Below, in pieces: positions 35,808 to 43,872 of a DNA stretch of 64,000 bases. The DNA lies in contig CAYJOD010000009.1 in assembly GCA_964371655.1 (NCBI GenBank), positions 1 to 64,000 of the forward strand. The letters are read 5' to 3'. The notes beneath the pieces are model-generated. The model did no database searches and was not told the DNA's origin. It was given only the letters and a program-made list of their open reading frames with translations. How positions within the stretch are numbered: the stretch's first letter is position 1; each line of letters opens with the position of its first letter. A program made the translations under genes and the position numbers. The stretch comes from CAZGSN01 sp964371655. Lineage in GTDB: Bacteria > Desulfobacterota > Binatia > HRBIN30.

Positions 35808-37675
35808 GCAGTGATGCAGGGGCTAGGGACTCGGGGCTTGGGGCTGGTAAATCAGTTTCTAGTCCCCAGCCCCGAGTTCCGAGTCCCAAGCCCCCAGTTC
35901 CCGGTCCTCGCTTCATCGTCGGGATCGACCTCGGCACGACCAACAGCGTCGTTGCCTACACCGACACCATCAACGACGAGCCGACCGCGATCGAGGTTCT
36001 GGACATTCCCCAGCTGACCGCGCCCGGCACGATTGAGGCGCGCACGTCGCTTCCGTCCTTCTTGTACGTCGCCGGCGCCGAGGATCTCTCCGCCGATCAA
36101 TTGAAGCTGCCGTGGCGTAGCGACAAGGGCCTGATCGCCGGCGACTTCGCGCGTCGCCGCGGCGCCGAGGTGCCGACCCGCCTGATCGCCTCCGCGAAAT
36201 CGTGGCTGTCCTACGCCGGCGTCGATCGCACCGCGGCGATCCTGCCTTGGGGGAGCCCGGAAGAGGTGAAGAAGCTGTCGCCGGTCGAGACCTCGACACA
36301 CTACCTCTCGCACATTCGCAGCGCCTGGGATGCGGCGCACAAGGACGCGCCGCTGTCCGAGCAAGACGTGCTGCTGACCGTACCCGCCTCCTTCGATGCC
36401 GTGGCGCGCGAGCTGACGATGCGTGCGGCGCAAGCGGCGAAGCTGCCGCACGTCACCATTCTCGAGGAGCCGCAGGCCGCGTTCTACGCGTGGATCGACA
36501 GCAACGGCCAGGCGTGGCGCGAGTCGGTGCGGGTCGGCGACGTAGTGCTCGTGTGCGACATCGGCGGTGGCACCACCGACTTCACCCTGATCGCGCTGCG
36601 CGAGAGCGACGGCCAGTTGATGCCGGAGCGCATCGCCGTGGGCGATCATATCCTTCTCGGCGGCGACAACATGGATCTCGCCCTTGCCTACCAACTGCAG
36701 CAGCGCTTGGCGCAAGCGCAGACCCAGCTCGACGCGTGGCAGTTCCGCGCTCTCACCTTGAGCTGCCGCGATGCGAAGGAACGATTGCTGAGCAGCGAGA
36801 GCGACGCCAAGCTGCCGATCGCGATCCTCGGCCGCGGCCGCAAAGTGATCGGCGGCACGGTGCGCGCCGAAGTGGAACGCGCCGACGTCGACCGCACCCT
36901 CGTCGACGGCTTCTTCCCGCGTTGCGGTCTCGCCGACCAGCCGCAGGTGCAGCGCCGCACCGGATTGCAGGAGCTCGGGCTGCCGTATGCCGCCGATCCT
37001 GCGGTCACCCGCCATCTCGCCCACTTCCTGAGCAGGCATGGCGGCGCGCAGGCGGCACGTCCGACCGCGGTGTTGTTCAACGGCGGCGTGATGCACGCCG
37101 CGGCTCTGCGCGATCGCCTCGTCGATGTCGTGCGTAGCTGGTTCAACAGCGGCGATTCGATGCGCGTGCTTAGTGGTGGTGCTCCCGAACACGCGGTGGC
37201 GCGCGGCGCCGCCTACTACGGCTTGGCTCGCCGCGGGCGCGGGGTGCGCATCCGCGGCGGTACCGCGCGCGCCTATTACATCGGAATCGAGTCGGCCATG
37301 CCCGCCGTGCCCGGGGTGCGCCCGCCGCTGAAAGCCTTGTGTGTCGTGCCGCGCGGTGTGGAAGAAGGCAGCGAGCTGCCGTTGCCGGCGCAGGAGCTCA
37401 ACCTCGTCGTCGGCGAACCCGCCGAGTTCCGCTTCCTCAGCTCCGCCACACGCCGCGACGATCAAGTCGGCACCCTGGTCGAGTCGTGGAGCGACGACAT
37501 CACTGAGATGGAGGCGCTGGAGACGACGCTGCACGCCGAGGGGCAGGAAGGCACGATGATCCCCGTGCGCCTGCAAGGTCGGGTCACCGAGCTCGGCATG
37601 CTCGAGTTGTGGTGCGTGAGCCGCGACGGCAGCCAGAAATGGAAGCTCGAGTTCAACGTGCGCGGGCGCGGGTGA
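35804..37675 (+). CDS. Hsp70-family ATPase with repeat-encoded N-terminal insert
   Basis: This 623-residue Hsp70-like protein has nucleotide-binding motifs FIVGIDLGTTNSVVAY (residues 37-52), SAKSWLSY, EEPQAAFYAW, VCDIGGGTTDFTL and GGVMHAAALRDRL. The C-terminal part is beta-rich and differs from the DnaK substrate domain. The start overlaps the DUF2760 stop. Residues 4-34 are encoded by a CTGGGG-word palindrome (35,813-35,905, 93 bp). The paralogue downstream reads MSSPRFVVGIDLGTTNS, so the insert sits between MSS and PRF. Confidence 0.88.
   Translation: MSSDAGARDSGLGAGKSVSSPQPRVPSPKPPVPGPRFIVGIDLGTTNSVVAYTDTINDEPTAIEVLDIPQLTAPGTIEARTSLPSFLYVAGAEDLSADQLKLPWRSDKGLIAGDFARRRGAEVPTRLIASAKSWLSYAGVDRTAAILPWGSPEEVKKLSPVETSTHYLSHIRSAWDAAHKDAPLSEQDVLLTVPASFDAVARELTMRAAQAAKLPHVTILEEPQAAFYAWIDSNGQAWRESVRVGDVVLVCDIGGGTTDFTLIALRESDGQLMPERIAVGDHILLGGDNMDLALAYQLQQRLAQAQTQLDAWQFRALTLSCRDAKERLLSSESDAKLPIAILGRGRKVIGGTVRAEVERADVDRTLVDGFFPRCGLADQPQVQRRTGLQELGLPYAADPAVTRHLAHFLSRHGGAQAARPTAVLFNGGVMHAAALRDRLVDVVRSWFNSGDSMRVLSGGAPEHAVARGAAYYGLARRGRGVRIRGGTARAYYIGIESAMPAVPGVRPPLKALCVVPRGVEEGSELPLPAQELNLVVGEPAEFRFLSSATRRDDQVGTLVESWSDDITEMEALETTLHAEGQEGTMIPVRLQGRVTELGMLELWCVSRDGSQKWKLEFNVRGRG
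35813..35905. repeat. CTGGGG-word palindromic element, copy 2, translated in frame
   Basis: The left arm has GGGGCTAGGGACTCGGGGCT and TGGGGCTGG words. The right arm has CCCCAGCCCCGAGTTCCGAG and TCCCAAGCCCCC words. The length is exactly 31 codons without a stop. It encodes a Pro/Ser/Gly-rich stretch (PQPRVPSPKPPVPG) in the Hsp70 N-terminus. Confidence 0.85.
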
Positions 37676-37683
37676 GAAGATGA

Positions 37684-38037
37684 TTCACCGCAGAGACGCA
37701 GAGGCGCGGAGATACCTGGTATCTAGTATCTGGTATTTGGTTCCTGGTTCCTTTCTGAAGCCTGAAGCCAAAAGCCGGATGCCAGTGGGGTGTCCGACAA
37801 GTTCGCAGAAGGACTGCGGCATCCGAGACCGCACCGATCCCCCTCACCCCGGCCCTCTCCCAGGGGGAGAGGGAGAAAGGCAAGCTCCCCTCGCCCTTTG
37901 GGAGAGGGTTAGGGTGAGGGTTCTTCGAGTTCTACGCGACCTGCATGATTCGACGAACTTCGGAGACATCCCGCCAGACACCACGTACCAGATGCCAGAT
38001 ACCTTCTTCTTTGCGCCTCGGCGTCTTCGCGGTGAGG
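37684..38037. repeat. Concentric nest of at least three palindromic families
   Basis: The outer arms are TTCACCGCAGAGACGCAGAG (37,684 on) and CGGCGTCTTCGCGGTGAGG (to 38,037). Next inside are GATACCTGGTATCTAGTATC words (37,709-37,745) and ACCAGATGCCAGATACC (37,988-38,004). A single CTGAAGCCTGAAGCC arm follows (37,754-37,781). Innermost are CCCTCACCCCGGCCCTCTCC (37,841 on) and GGGAGAGGGTTAGGGTGAGG (to 37,919). The whole gap between the two Hsp70 genes consists of this nest. Confidence 0.9.
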
Positions 38038-38047
38038 TATTTCCGGC

Positions 38048-40861
38048 ATGAGCTCGCCCCGCTTCGTCGTCGGCATCGACCTTGGCACCACCAACTCCGC
38101 GGTCGCCTACGTCGATCTCAACGACAGCGAGCGCCGCGTCGCGCAGCTGCCCATCCCACAGTTGGTGTTGGAAGCGACCATGGGGGAGCAGCCCAATCTG
38201 CCGTCGTTTCTCTATGTCGGCGGCGAGCACGACATCGCTCCGGGCGCGCTGGCGCTGCCTTGGGACAAGGAACGCAACTATGCCGTCGGCGAGCTCGCGC
38301 GCCTGCAAGGAGCGCGGGTTCCAGGCCGATTGGTTTCTTCGGCGAAGTCGTGGCTGTGCCACGGCGGCGTTGATCGCGAGGCCGCGATCTTGCCGTGGGG
38401 TGCGAGCGAAGACGTCACCAAGCTTTCGCCCGTCGAAGTTTCGAGTCGCTATCTGCAGCATCTCCGCGAGGTGTGGGGCCAGCGTTTTCCAGAGGCGCCG
38501 CTCGCCGCGCAGAGCGTCATTCTCACCGTCCCGGCGTCGTTCGACGAAGTCGCGCGCGAGCTCACGGTGCAAGCCGCGGAGCGTGCGGGGCTGACGCGCG
38601 TCGTCCTGATCGAGGAACCGCAAGCGGCGTTCTACGCCTGGCTGCATCGTCATGAGACCACCTGGGAGCAGCTTGTCGAGAGCAGCAACCTCGCCGTCGT
38701 CATCGACGTTGGCGGCGGCACCACCGACTTCAGCCTGATCAAGGTCGGACGCGACGACGGCAAGCTCGCTCTGGAACGCCTCGCGGTCGGCGATCACTTA
38801 CTGCTCGGCGGTGACAATATCGACGTGGCGCTGGCGCGCATGCTCGAACCTCGACTGGGCGCAAAGCTCGACACGCAACGTTGGCACGCCCTGGTGAGCA
38901 TCTGTCGCAGCGCCAAGGAAGCGCTGCTCGGCGACGAGCCTCCGGACGAGATGCCGATCCGGCTCGTCGGTCGCGGTCGTGCCGTGGTCGGCGGTGTCCT
39001 CACCGCAACCCTCAAGCGCAGCGAAGTCGAGGGCCTGGTTCTCAACGGCTTCTTCCCAGCAACCGGCGCCAGCGACTTGCCACGTCGTAGTCAACGCGCC
39101 GGGCTACAGGAGTTCGGCTTGCCGTTCGCAAATGAAGCCGAGGTGTCGCGCCATCTCGCCGGCTTCTTCGCGCAGCACTGCCAAGGCGCCGAAAGCAGCG
39201 CCCTCCCCGATGCAATCCTCTTCAACGGTGGCGCTCTGAAACCGGCACTGATTCGTACCCGGTTGCGCGAGCTGCTTGCCGTCTGGCGCGGCGACCAACA
39301 GCCGCTGGTTCTCGACAGCCCCGATCTCGACCTCGCCGTCGCCCGCGGCGCGGCCTACTACGGCCTGGTGCGGCGCGGCCGCGGCGTGCGCATCGGTGGC
39401 GGCACCGCGCGCTCGTACTACATCGGCGTCGGCGGATCGCTGTCGGCCGCTGCCGATGTCGCCGTCGACGCAGCTAGCGCCGAGGCGGGCGCGACGATCA
39501 CGGCGCTGTGCCTGGCGCCACGCGGCATGCACGAGGGCGAGCAGATCGAGATCAGCGATCGCGATTTGCAGGTCGTCACCAATCGCGGTGTGAGCTTTCC
39601 GCTGTATGCATCGAGCACGCGTCTCGGCGACGTCGCCGGCGCACTGATCGCGGCGCCGCGCGAAGCGCTTACGATCATGCCACCCATCCGCACCGTCTTG
39701 CGTTTTGGAAAGAAGCTCAGCGAACGCACCATCCCCGTGCACCTGCTGGCGCACCTCACCGAGGTCGGCACGCTCGAAGTGTCCTGTCGTTCGCTGAGCA
39801 CCGAGCATCGCTGGCGCCTGCAGTTTCAACTGCGTGATCAGAATGCCCCGGAAGAAGCCGCCGCGGCCGAGCAAGGCGCGGAAGCAGTCATCGCCGACGA
39901 GCGCATGCGTGCGGCCGAAGAAGCGCTGCGCGCCGTCTTCCCGACCCCGGGCGGCACGGCCGCGGGCGGCACTGCCGCGAGCGGCGACCCGGTGGCCCTC
40001 ACCCGCGCCCTCGAAGAGCGGCTCGGCATGAGCAAGGAGGCGTGGCCGCTGGCGGCGATCCGCAAGCTCTGGGACGTGCTGTGGGAGAATCAGCAGCAGC
40101 GCGCCCTGTCGGCGCTGCACGAAGCGCGCTGGTTGAACCTGTGCGGCTTCTTGTTGCGGCCGGGCTTTGGCGCGCAGCTCGACGAGCTGCGCGTGCAACA
40201 GCTGTGGCGTCTGAAGTCGGCAGGGCCGGCCTTTCCAAAGGCCGCGCAGGTGCGTGCCGAGTGGTGGAATCTGTGGAAGCGTATCGCCGGTGGTCTCGGT
40301 CGCCAGCAACAGATGCAGTTGCACACCGAGGTGGCGCCGTACCTGCTGCCGAACCTCAAGAGCAAGGCGAAGGGACCGAAGCCCGGGCCGCAAGAGCTGC
40401 GCGAGTATTGGCAACTCATGGGCAGCTGCGAGCGCCTGTCGGCGGAGATGAAGGCCGCGTTGGGCGAGGCCTTGCTGCCGGCGCTGTTGAAAGGCAAGGC
40501 GACGGAGGCCGAGCTCTGGGCGCTCGGGCGTCTCGGTGCACGTGCCCCGATCTACGGACCGCTCAACTGCGTGGTGGCGCGTGCGGTTGCGGCGAAGTGG
40601 ATCGAAGCGCTCCTCGGCATCACCTGGGCGAAACCGGAGGGGTCGGTGTTCCTGCTCGTGCAGCTGGCGCGCTGCGTCGGCGATCGCGAGCGCGACCTCG
40701 ACGAGGCATTGCGCCAACGCGTCGCCACGCGCGTCGCCACCCTGCCCCACGGCCAACGCGCCGCCCGCGTCGTCACCGAGGCGGTGCCGCTCGAAGCCCA
40801 CGATCGTGCGCGGATCCTCGACGAATCGCTGCCGGTGGGCCTGCAGCTGCGTATGGCCTAG
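38048..40861 (+). CDS. Hsp70-family protein with long C-terminal (DUF3731-like) extension
   Basis: This 937-residue paralogue of the preceding gene has FVVGIDLGTTNSAVAYVDL, SAKSWLCHGGVDREAAILPW, EEPQAAFYAWLHRH and VIDVGGGTTDFSLI. It then has a C-terminal region of about 330 residues (from about 610) that is helical and includes WPLAAIRKLWDVLWENQQQR and LNLCGFLLRPGFGAQLDE, consistent with the DUF3731 extension. The ATG lies 10 bp after the nested repeats. Together with DUF2760 and the shorter Hsp70 it forms a three-gene unit. Confidence 0.88.
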   Translation: MSSPRFVVGIDLGTTNSAVAYVDLNDSERRVAQLPIPQLVLEATMGEQPNLPSFLYVGGEHDIAPGALALPWDKERNYAVGELARLQGARVPGRLVSSAKSWLCHGGVDREAAILPWGASEDVTKLSPVEVSSRYLQHLREVWGQRFPEAPLAAQSVILTVPASFDEVARELTVQAAERAGLTRVVLIEEPQAAFYAWLHRHETTWEQLVESSNLAVVIDVGGGTTDFSLIKVGRDDGKLALERLAVGDHLLLGGDNIDVALARMLEPRLGAKLDTQRWHALVSICRSAKEALLGDEPPDEMPIRLVGRGRAVVGGVLTATLKRSEVEGLVLNGFFPATGASDLPRRSQRAGLQEFGLPFANEAEVSRHLAGFFAQHCQGAESSALPDAILFNGGALKPALIRTRLRELLAVWRGDQQPLVLDSPDLDLAVARGAAYYGLVRRGRGVRIGGGTARSYYIGVGGSLSAAADVAVDAASAEAGATITALCLAPRGMHEGEQIEISDRDLQVVTNRGVSFPLYASSTRLGDVAGALIAAPREALTIMPPIRTVLRFGKKLSERTIPVHLLAHLTEVGTLEVSCRSLSTEHRWRLQFQLRDQNAPEEAAAAEQGAEAVIADERMRAAEEALRAVFPTPGGTAAGGTAASGDPVALTRALEERLGMSKEAWPLAAIRKLWDVLWENQQQRALSALHEARWLNLCGFLLRPGFGAQLDELRVQQLWRLKSAGPAFPKAAQVRAEWWNLWKRIAGGLGRQQQMQLHTEVAPYLLPNLKSKAKGPKPGPQELREYWQLMGSCERLSAEMKAALGEALLPALLKGKATEAELWALGRLGARAPIYGPLNCVVARAVAAKWIEALLGITWAKPEGSVFLLVQLARCVGDRERDLDEALRQRVATRVATLPHGQRAARVVTEAVPLEAHDRARILDESLPVGLQLRMA

Positions 40862-41002
40862 CCTACGGTGGTATCGCCGCAACGAATCAATCTCGCCATC
40901 GCGCACGTGTACTCATCGCGAGTCGCTCTTCGGCCTTCCAGCCCTGCTGGACGTGGGACCATTCACGATGCGCCCTGGCTCGTTGATTGCTGCCTGAGTT
41001 GC

Positions 41003-41230
41003 GTGGCCAAGATCGACCGCATCAAAGAGGAAATCGGCTGGCTCAAGGTCATCTTCGGAGCCCTAGTCGCAATCGACGCCTCCCTGATCGGCTGGTTGAC
41101 TCAAAACTATTCGACGGCGACAACGCCCACAGTCATCGGAGCCATCGTTGCTGCAACCGTCGCGATGGTTGGAATTGTATTCCTTCAATTCATCGTATAC
41201 TCTCGGCTCGAAAAGTTGGAGAGTCTCTGA
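41003..41230 (+). CDS. Small two-helix membrane protein
   Basis: This 75-residue protein begins with a charged helix (KIDRIKEEIGWLKVIFGAL). Two membrane segments follow (IFGALVAIDASLIGWL and VIGAIVAATVAMVGIVFLQF), then a short cytoplasmic tail (YSRLEKLESL). A GTG start at 41,003 is likely; further upstream the frame gives unlikely sequence. The stop overlaps the next ATG. I do not know its function. Confidence 0.6.
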   Translation: MAKIDRIKEEIGWLKVIFGALVAIDASLIGWLTQNYSTATTPTVIGAIVAATVAMVGIVFLQFIVYSRLEKLESL

Positions 41231-41361
41231 TGGTCTGGTTTCCGATCGTCGCCTTGGCAATGTTGATGGGTGCTTTTGTGTTCATCATTTGGGACGTATG
41301 GCGACACGGCCGGAAGTGGGAAGAGGAAGAGAAGGAACGCCTGCGAGCCGCGAATCGTTAG
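41230..41361 (+). CDS. Very small membrane protein
   Basis: This 43-residue protein has one N-terminal membrane helix (MVWFPIVALAMLMGAFVFII) and a charged tail (RKWEEEEKERLRAANR). It is coupled to the preceding small membrane gene by a one-base stop/start overlap (TGATG). The pair probably works together. The family is not recognised. Confidence 0.55.
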   Translation: MVWFPIVALAMLMGAFVFIIWDVWRHGRKWEEEEKERLRAANR

Positions 41362-41434
41362 CTCCGCCGCTCGCTGTTTCCATCAGTGTGCAACCCCGCT
41401 CCCATTGGCGCAGTGACTTCTGTAAGCTGCGTCG

Positions 41435-43444
41435 ATGCGCGAAGTGCTCCCGTCGGTTTGCCCGCTCGACTGTCCCGATAGTTGCAGCCTCTCTGTAAGC
41501 CTCGACAATGGGCGCATCACCAAGGTCGACGGTTCCGACCATAACCCGCTGACGGGCAAGTTCATCTGCGCCAAAGTGCGGCGCTACCCGGAGCGGGTCT
41601 ACTCGCCGCTGCGCGTCCGGCATCCGCAAAAGCGAGTTGGAGCGAAAGGCGAAGGCAGCTTCGAGCGCATCAGCTGGGACGAAGCGCTAACAACGATTGC
41701 CGCGCGCTTCCGTGCGATCATCGCCAGCGACGGACCCGAGGCGATCCTGCCGTATCATTACGGCGGTTCGAACGGCCTCCTCGGCGAAGGGGCACTCGAT
41801 GCGCGCTTCTTCAACCGCCTCGGCGCGTCCGAGCTCGAGAAGACGATCTGTGCCGCGCCGACGGGAACGGTGTACCGCGCCCTGTACGGGAACATGGGCG
41901 GTGTGCCGGCCGAAGACTATCGGCTGGCGCGGGCGATTGTGCTGTGGGGCGTGAATCCATCGGTCACGAACATCCATCTGGTGCCCTACATCAACGCGGC
42001 GCGCCACGCCGGAGCGTTTGTCGCCGTCATCGATCCACGCCGAACCACGCTGGCACGCAGCGCGACATTGCATCTGCAGCCACTGCCCGGAACCGACGTT
42101 GTCCTCGCCCTCGCGATCATCCACGAGCTCATCCAGCGCGGCGCCGTCGACCAATCGTTCGTCGCCGCGCATGTCAACGACTTCGATCGACTCGCCGCCG
42201 CGGCCGCAAACTATTCTCCCGCGAAGGCGGCGCAGATCTGTCAGGTTGCGGAGGCCGACATCCACCGCCTGACCACGGCCTACGCCGACGCCTCGCCGGC
42301 GGTGGTCCGCTGCGGTTGGGGGATCGAACGCAACCGCAATGGCGGCAACGCCGCGCGCGCGATCCTTGCTCTGCCCGCCGTTGCCGGGAAATTCGGCGTG
42401 CGCGGCGGCGGCATGACCATGAGCCTGAGCGGCGCGATTCCAATCAACAAGGCTGGGTTGGCCCGCCCCGACCTGCGCCGCGCCCAGGCGCGCTCGATCA
42501 ACATGTCGGAGCTCGGACGCGTTCTCACCGAACCGTTATCGCCGCCGATTCGCGCTCTGTTTGTGTACAACGCCAACCCGGTGGCGATGGCGCCGAACCA
42601 GAACCTGATTCTCCGCGGCCTCGCTCGCGAGGATCTGTTTACCGTCGTGCACGAGCAGGTCATGACCGACACCGCCCGCTACGCCGACATCGTGCTGCCT
42701 GCTACTACCTGCTTCGAGCAAGAGGAAGTGAAGAAGTCTTACGGCCACTACTACCTGCAATACGCCGACGCGGTGATTGCCCCGCAGGGCGAGTCGGTAT
42801 CGAATACCGAGCTGTTCCTGCGCCTGGCGCGAGCCATGGAGCTCGACGAGCCCGAGCTCAGGGCTGGTGAAGACGACCTATTGGCCGTGGCTCTGGAGGG
42901 AGCGCAGGCACGCCTCGGCGGCACCGATCTGGCGCGGCTGCGGCGCACGCGTATCGCCGCCTTGTCGTTCGCCGGCAAGCGCGAGCTGGTGCAGTTCGGC
43001 ACCGACTTTCCAACCACGTCGAGCCGCAAGATCGAGCTCTTCGCCACCGACCTCGGGGCACTCGAATATCAGCCGCTGCCAACGACCGCGTATCCGCTCA
43101 CCCTCATCAGCCCGGCATCGAGTCCCACCATCAACTCGATTTTCGGCGAGCTCAACCGTCGCGAGCCACGCCTCGTCATGCATTCCAATGACGCCGCCGA
43201 ACGCGAGCTGGAGGACGGAGAACCGGTGCGCGTCTACAATCATCTCGGCGAGGTACACGTGCGCCTCTCCGTCACCGACACCATTCGCCCCGGCGTCGTC
43301 AGTCTCGCCAAGGGCATGTGGCAGGCGAGCTCGGCCAACGGTCAAACCGTCACAGCATTGGTGCCGGATCATCTCACCGACATCGGCGCCGGCGCCTGTT
43401 TCAATGATGCTCGGGTGGAGGTGGGCGCAGCGGGAAGCGTGTGA
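41435..43444 (+). CDS. Molybdopterin (bis-MGD) oxidoreductase
   Basis: This 669-residue member of the DMSO-reductase superfamily has an N-terminal [4Fe-4S] motif: Cys9, Cys13 and Cys17 (VCPLDCPDSC), then Cys45 (FICAK). Further motifs are the MGD-binding region AIVLWGVNPSVTNIHLVP, RCGWGIERNRNGGNAARAIL, ADIVLPATTCFEQEE and a C-terminal domain ending DIGAGACFNDARVEV. It resembles formate dehydrogenase- or thiosulfate reductase-like catalytic subunits, but the substrate cannot be told. No electron-transfer subunit or maturation gene is adjacent. Confidence 0.85.
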   Translation: MREVLPSVCPLDCPDSCSLSVSLDNGRITKVDGSDHNPLTGKFICAKVRRYPERVYSPLRVRHPQKRVGAKGEGSFERISWDEALTTIAARFRAIIASDGPEAILPYHYGGSNGLLGEGALDARFFNRLGASELEKTICAAPTGTVYRALYGNMGGVPAEDYRLARAIVLWGVNPSVTNIHLVPYINAARHAGAFVAVIDPRRTTLARSATLHLQPLPGTDVVLALAIIHELIQRGAVDQSFVAAHVNDFDRLAAAAANYSPAKAAQICQVAEADIHRLTTAYADASPAVVRCGWGIERNRNGGNAARAILALPAVAGKFGVRGGGMTMSLSGAIPINKAGLARPDLRRAQARSINMSELGRVLTEPLSPPIRALFVYNANPVAMAPNQNLILRGLAREDLFTVVHEQVMTDTARYADIVLPATTCFEQEEVKKSYGHYYLQYADAVIAPQGESVSNTELFLRLARAMELDEPELRAGEDDLLAVALEGAQARLGGTDLARLRRTRIAALSFAGKRELVQFGTDFPTTSSRKIELFATDLGALEYQPLPTTAYPLTLISPASSPTINSIFGELNRREPRLVMHSNDAAERELEDGEPVRVYNHLGEVHVRLSVTDTIRPGVVSLAKGMWQASSANGQTVTALVPDHLTDIGAGACFNDARVEVGAAGSV

Positions 43445-43460
43445 CGGGGGCGGACGTCGG

Positions 43461-43503
43461 GCACAGCCTGCGCCTCGCCGATGCCTCAGCCTCCGCCTCT
43501 GCC
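43461..43503. repeat. GAGGC-word family, isolated arm
   Basis: The stretch AGCCTGCGCCTCGCCGATGC followed by CTCAGCCTCCGCCTCTGCC is one arm of the GAGGC/GCCTC family. Its inverse is the arm at 43,801-43,831. If the two belong together they enclose the CGAGACGCCGCC element and a second GCCTC arm. Confidence 0.6.
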
Positions 43504-43557
43504 GGCTTTGCTCAACAATTCTTCCGACGGTCTGATTCGCTCATCGTGCCAACGCGG

Positions 43558-43685
43558 CGCTTCGAGACGCCGCCAAAAGAAGGCGGCTCCTCAGCGCGAA
43601 CGGATGCTTTTATATCTTCTCAACAATGCTCAATTTCCGTTCGCCCTGAGGAGCGGCCGTCTTTTCAGGCCGCGTCTCGAAGGGC
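43558..43685. repeat. CTTCGAGACGCCGCC...GCGAACGG element, copy 1
   Basis: The left arm (43,558-43,602) runs CGCTTCGAGACGCCGCC to CAGCGCGAACGG with an inner GCCGCC-AAAAGAA-GGCGGC hairpin. The right arm (43,637-43,685) runs CCGTTCGCCCTGAGGAG to CGCGTCTCGAAG with its own hairpin. The copy at 44,914-45,033 lies on the other side of the next gene. Confidence 0.85.
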
Positions 43686-43745
43686 GAGGTCAGTTGATCG
43701 GAAGAAAGCAGTGATGCCTCCCTTCGATGGATTATTGGGCGTAGC

Positions 43746-43831
43746 CGCCTCTGCCTATGTCTCTGCCTATGCCTCTGCCTTCAGCCTATGCCGTCAAAAG
43801 GCACAGGCTGAGGCAACGGCTGAGGCTGAGG
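43746..43831. repeat. GAGGC-word palindromic element, copy 2
   Basis: The left arm (43,746-43,791) has GCCTCTGCCTATGTCTCTGC and GCCTATGCC words. The right arm (43,801-43,831) has GGCACAGGCTGAGGCAACGG and CTGAGGCTGAGG words. It ends about 40 bp upstream of the F420-type oxidoreductase start. Confidence 0.8.
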
Positions 43832-43872
43832 TTGCGATTGGCATTTCACCTTTCTTCCACTAGGAGCACTCC

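Noticed and set aside
35852..37576. Long antisense open frame opposite the first Hsp70 gene
   Set aside because: It is a shadow of the Hsp70 coding strand.
37684..38037. Nested repeats as an assembly artefact
   Set aside because: The concentric arms belong to different families and recur singly elsewhere with clean flanks; chimeric joining would not be expected to give ordered concentric pairs. Long reads would settle it.
43741..43840. CRISPR-like array from regular GCCTCTGCC words
   Set aside because: The words are only about 6-12 bases with no distinct spacers, and they form inverse arms instead of repeat-spacer units; no cas genes are present.
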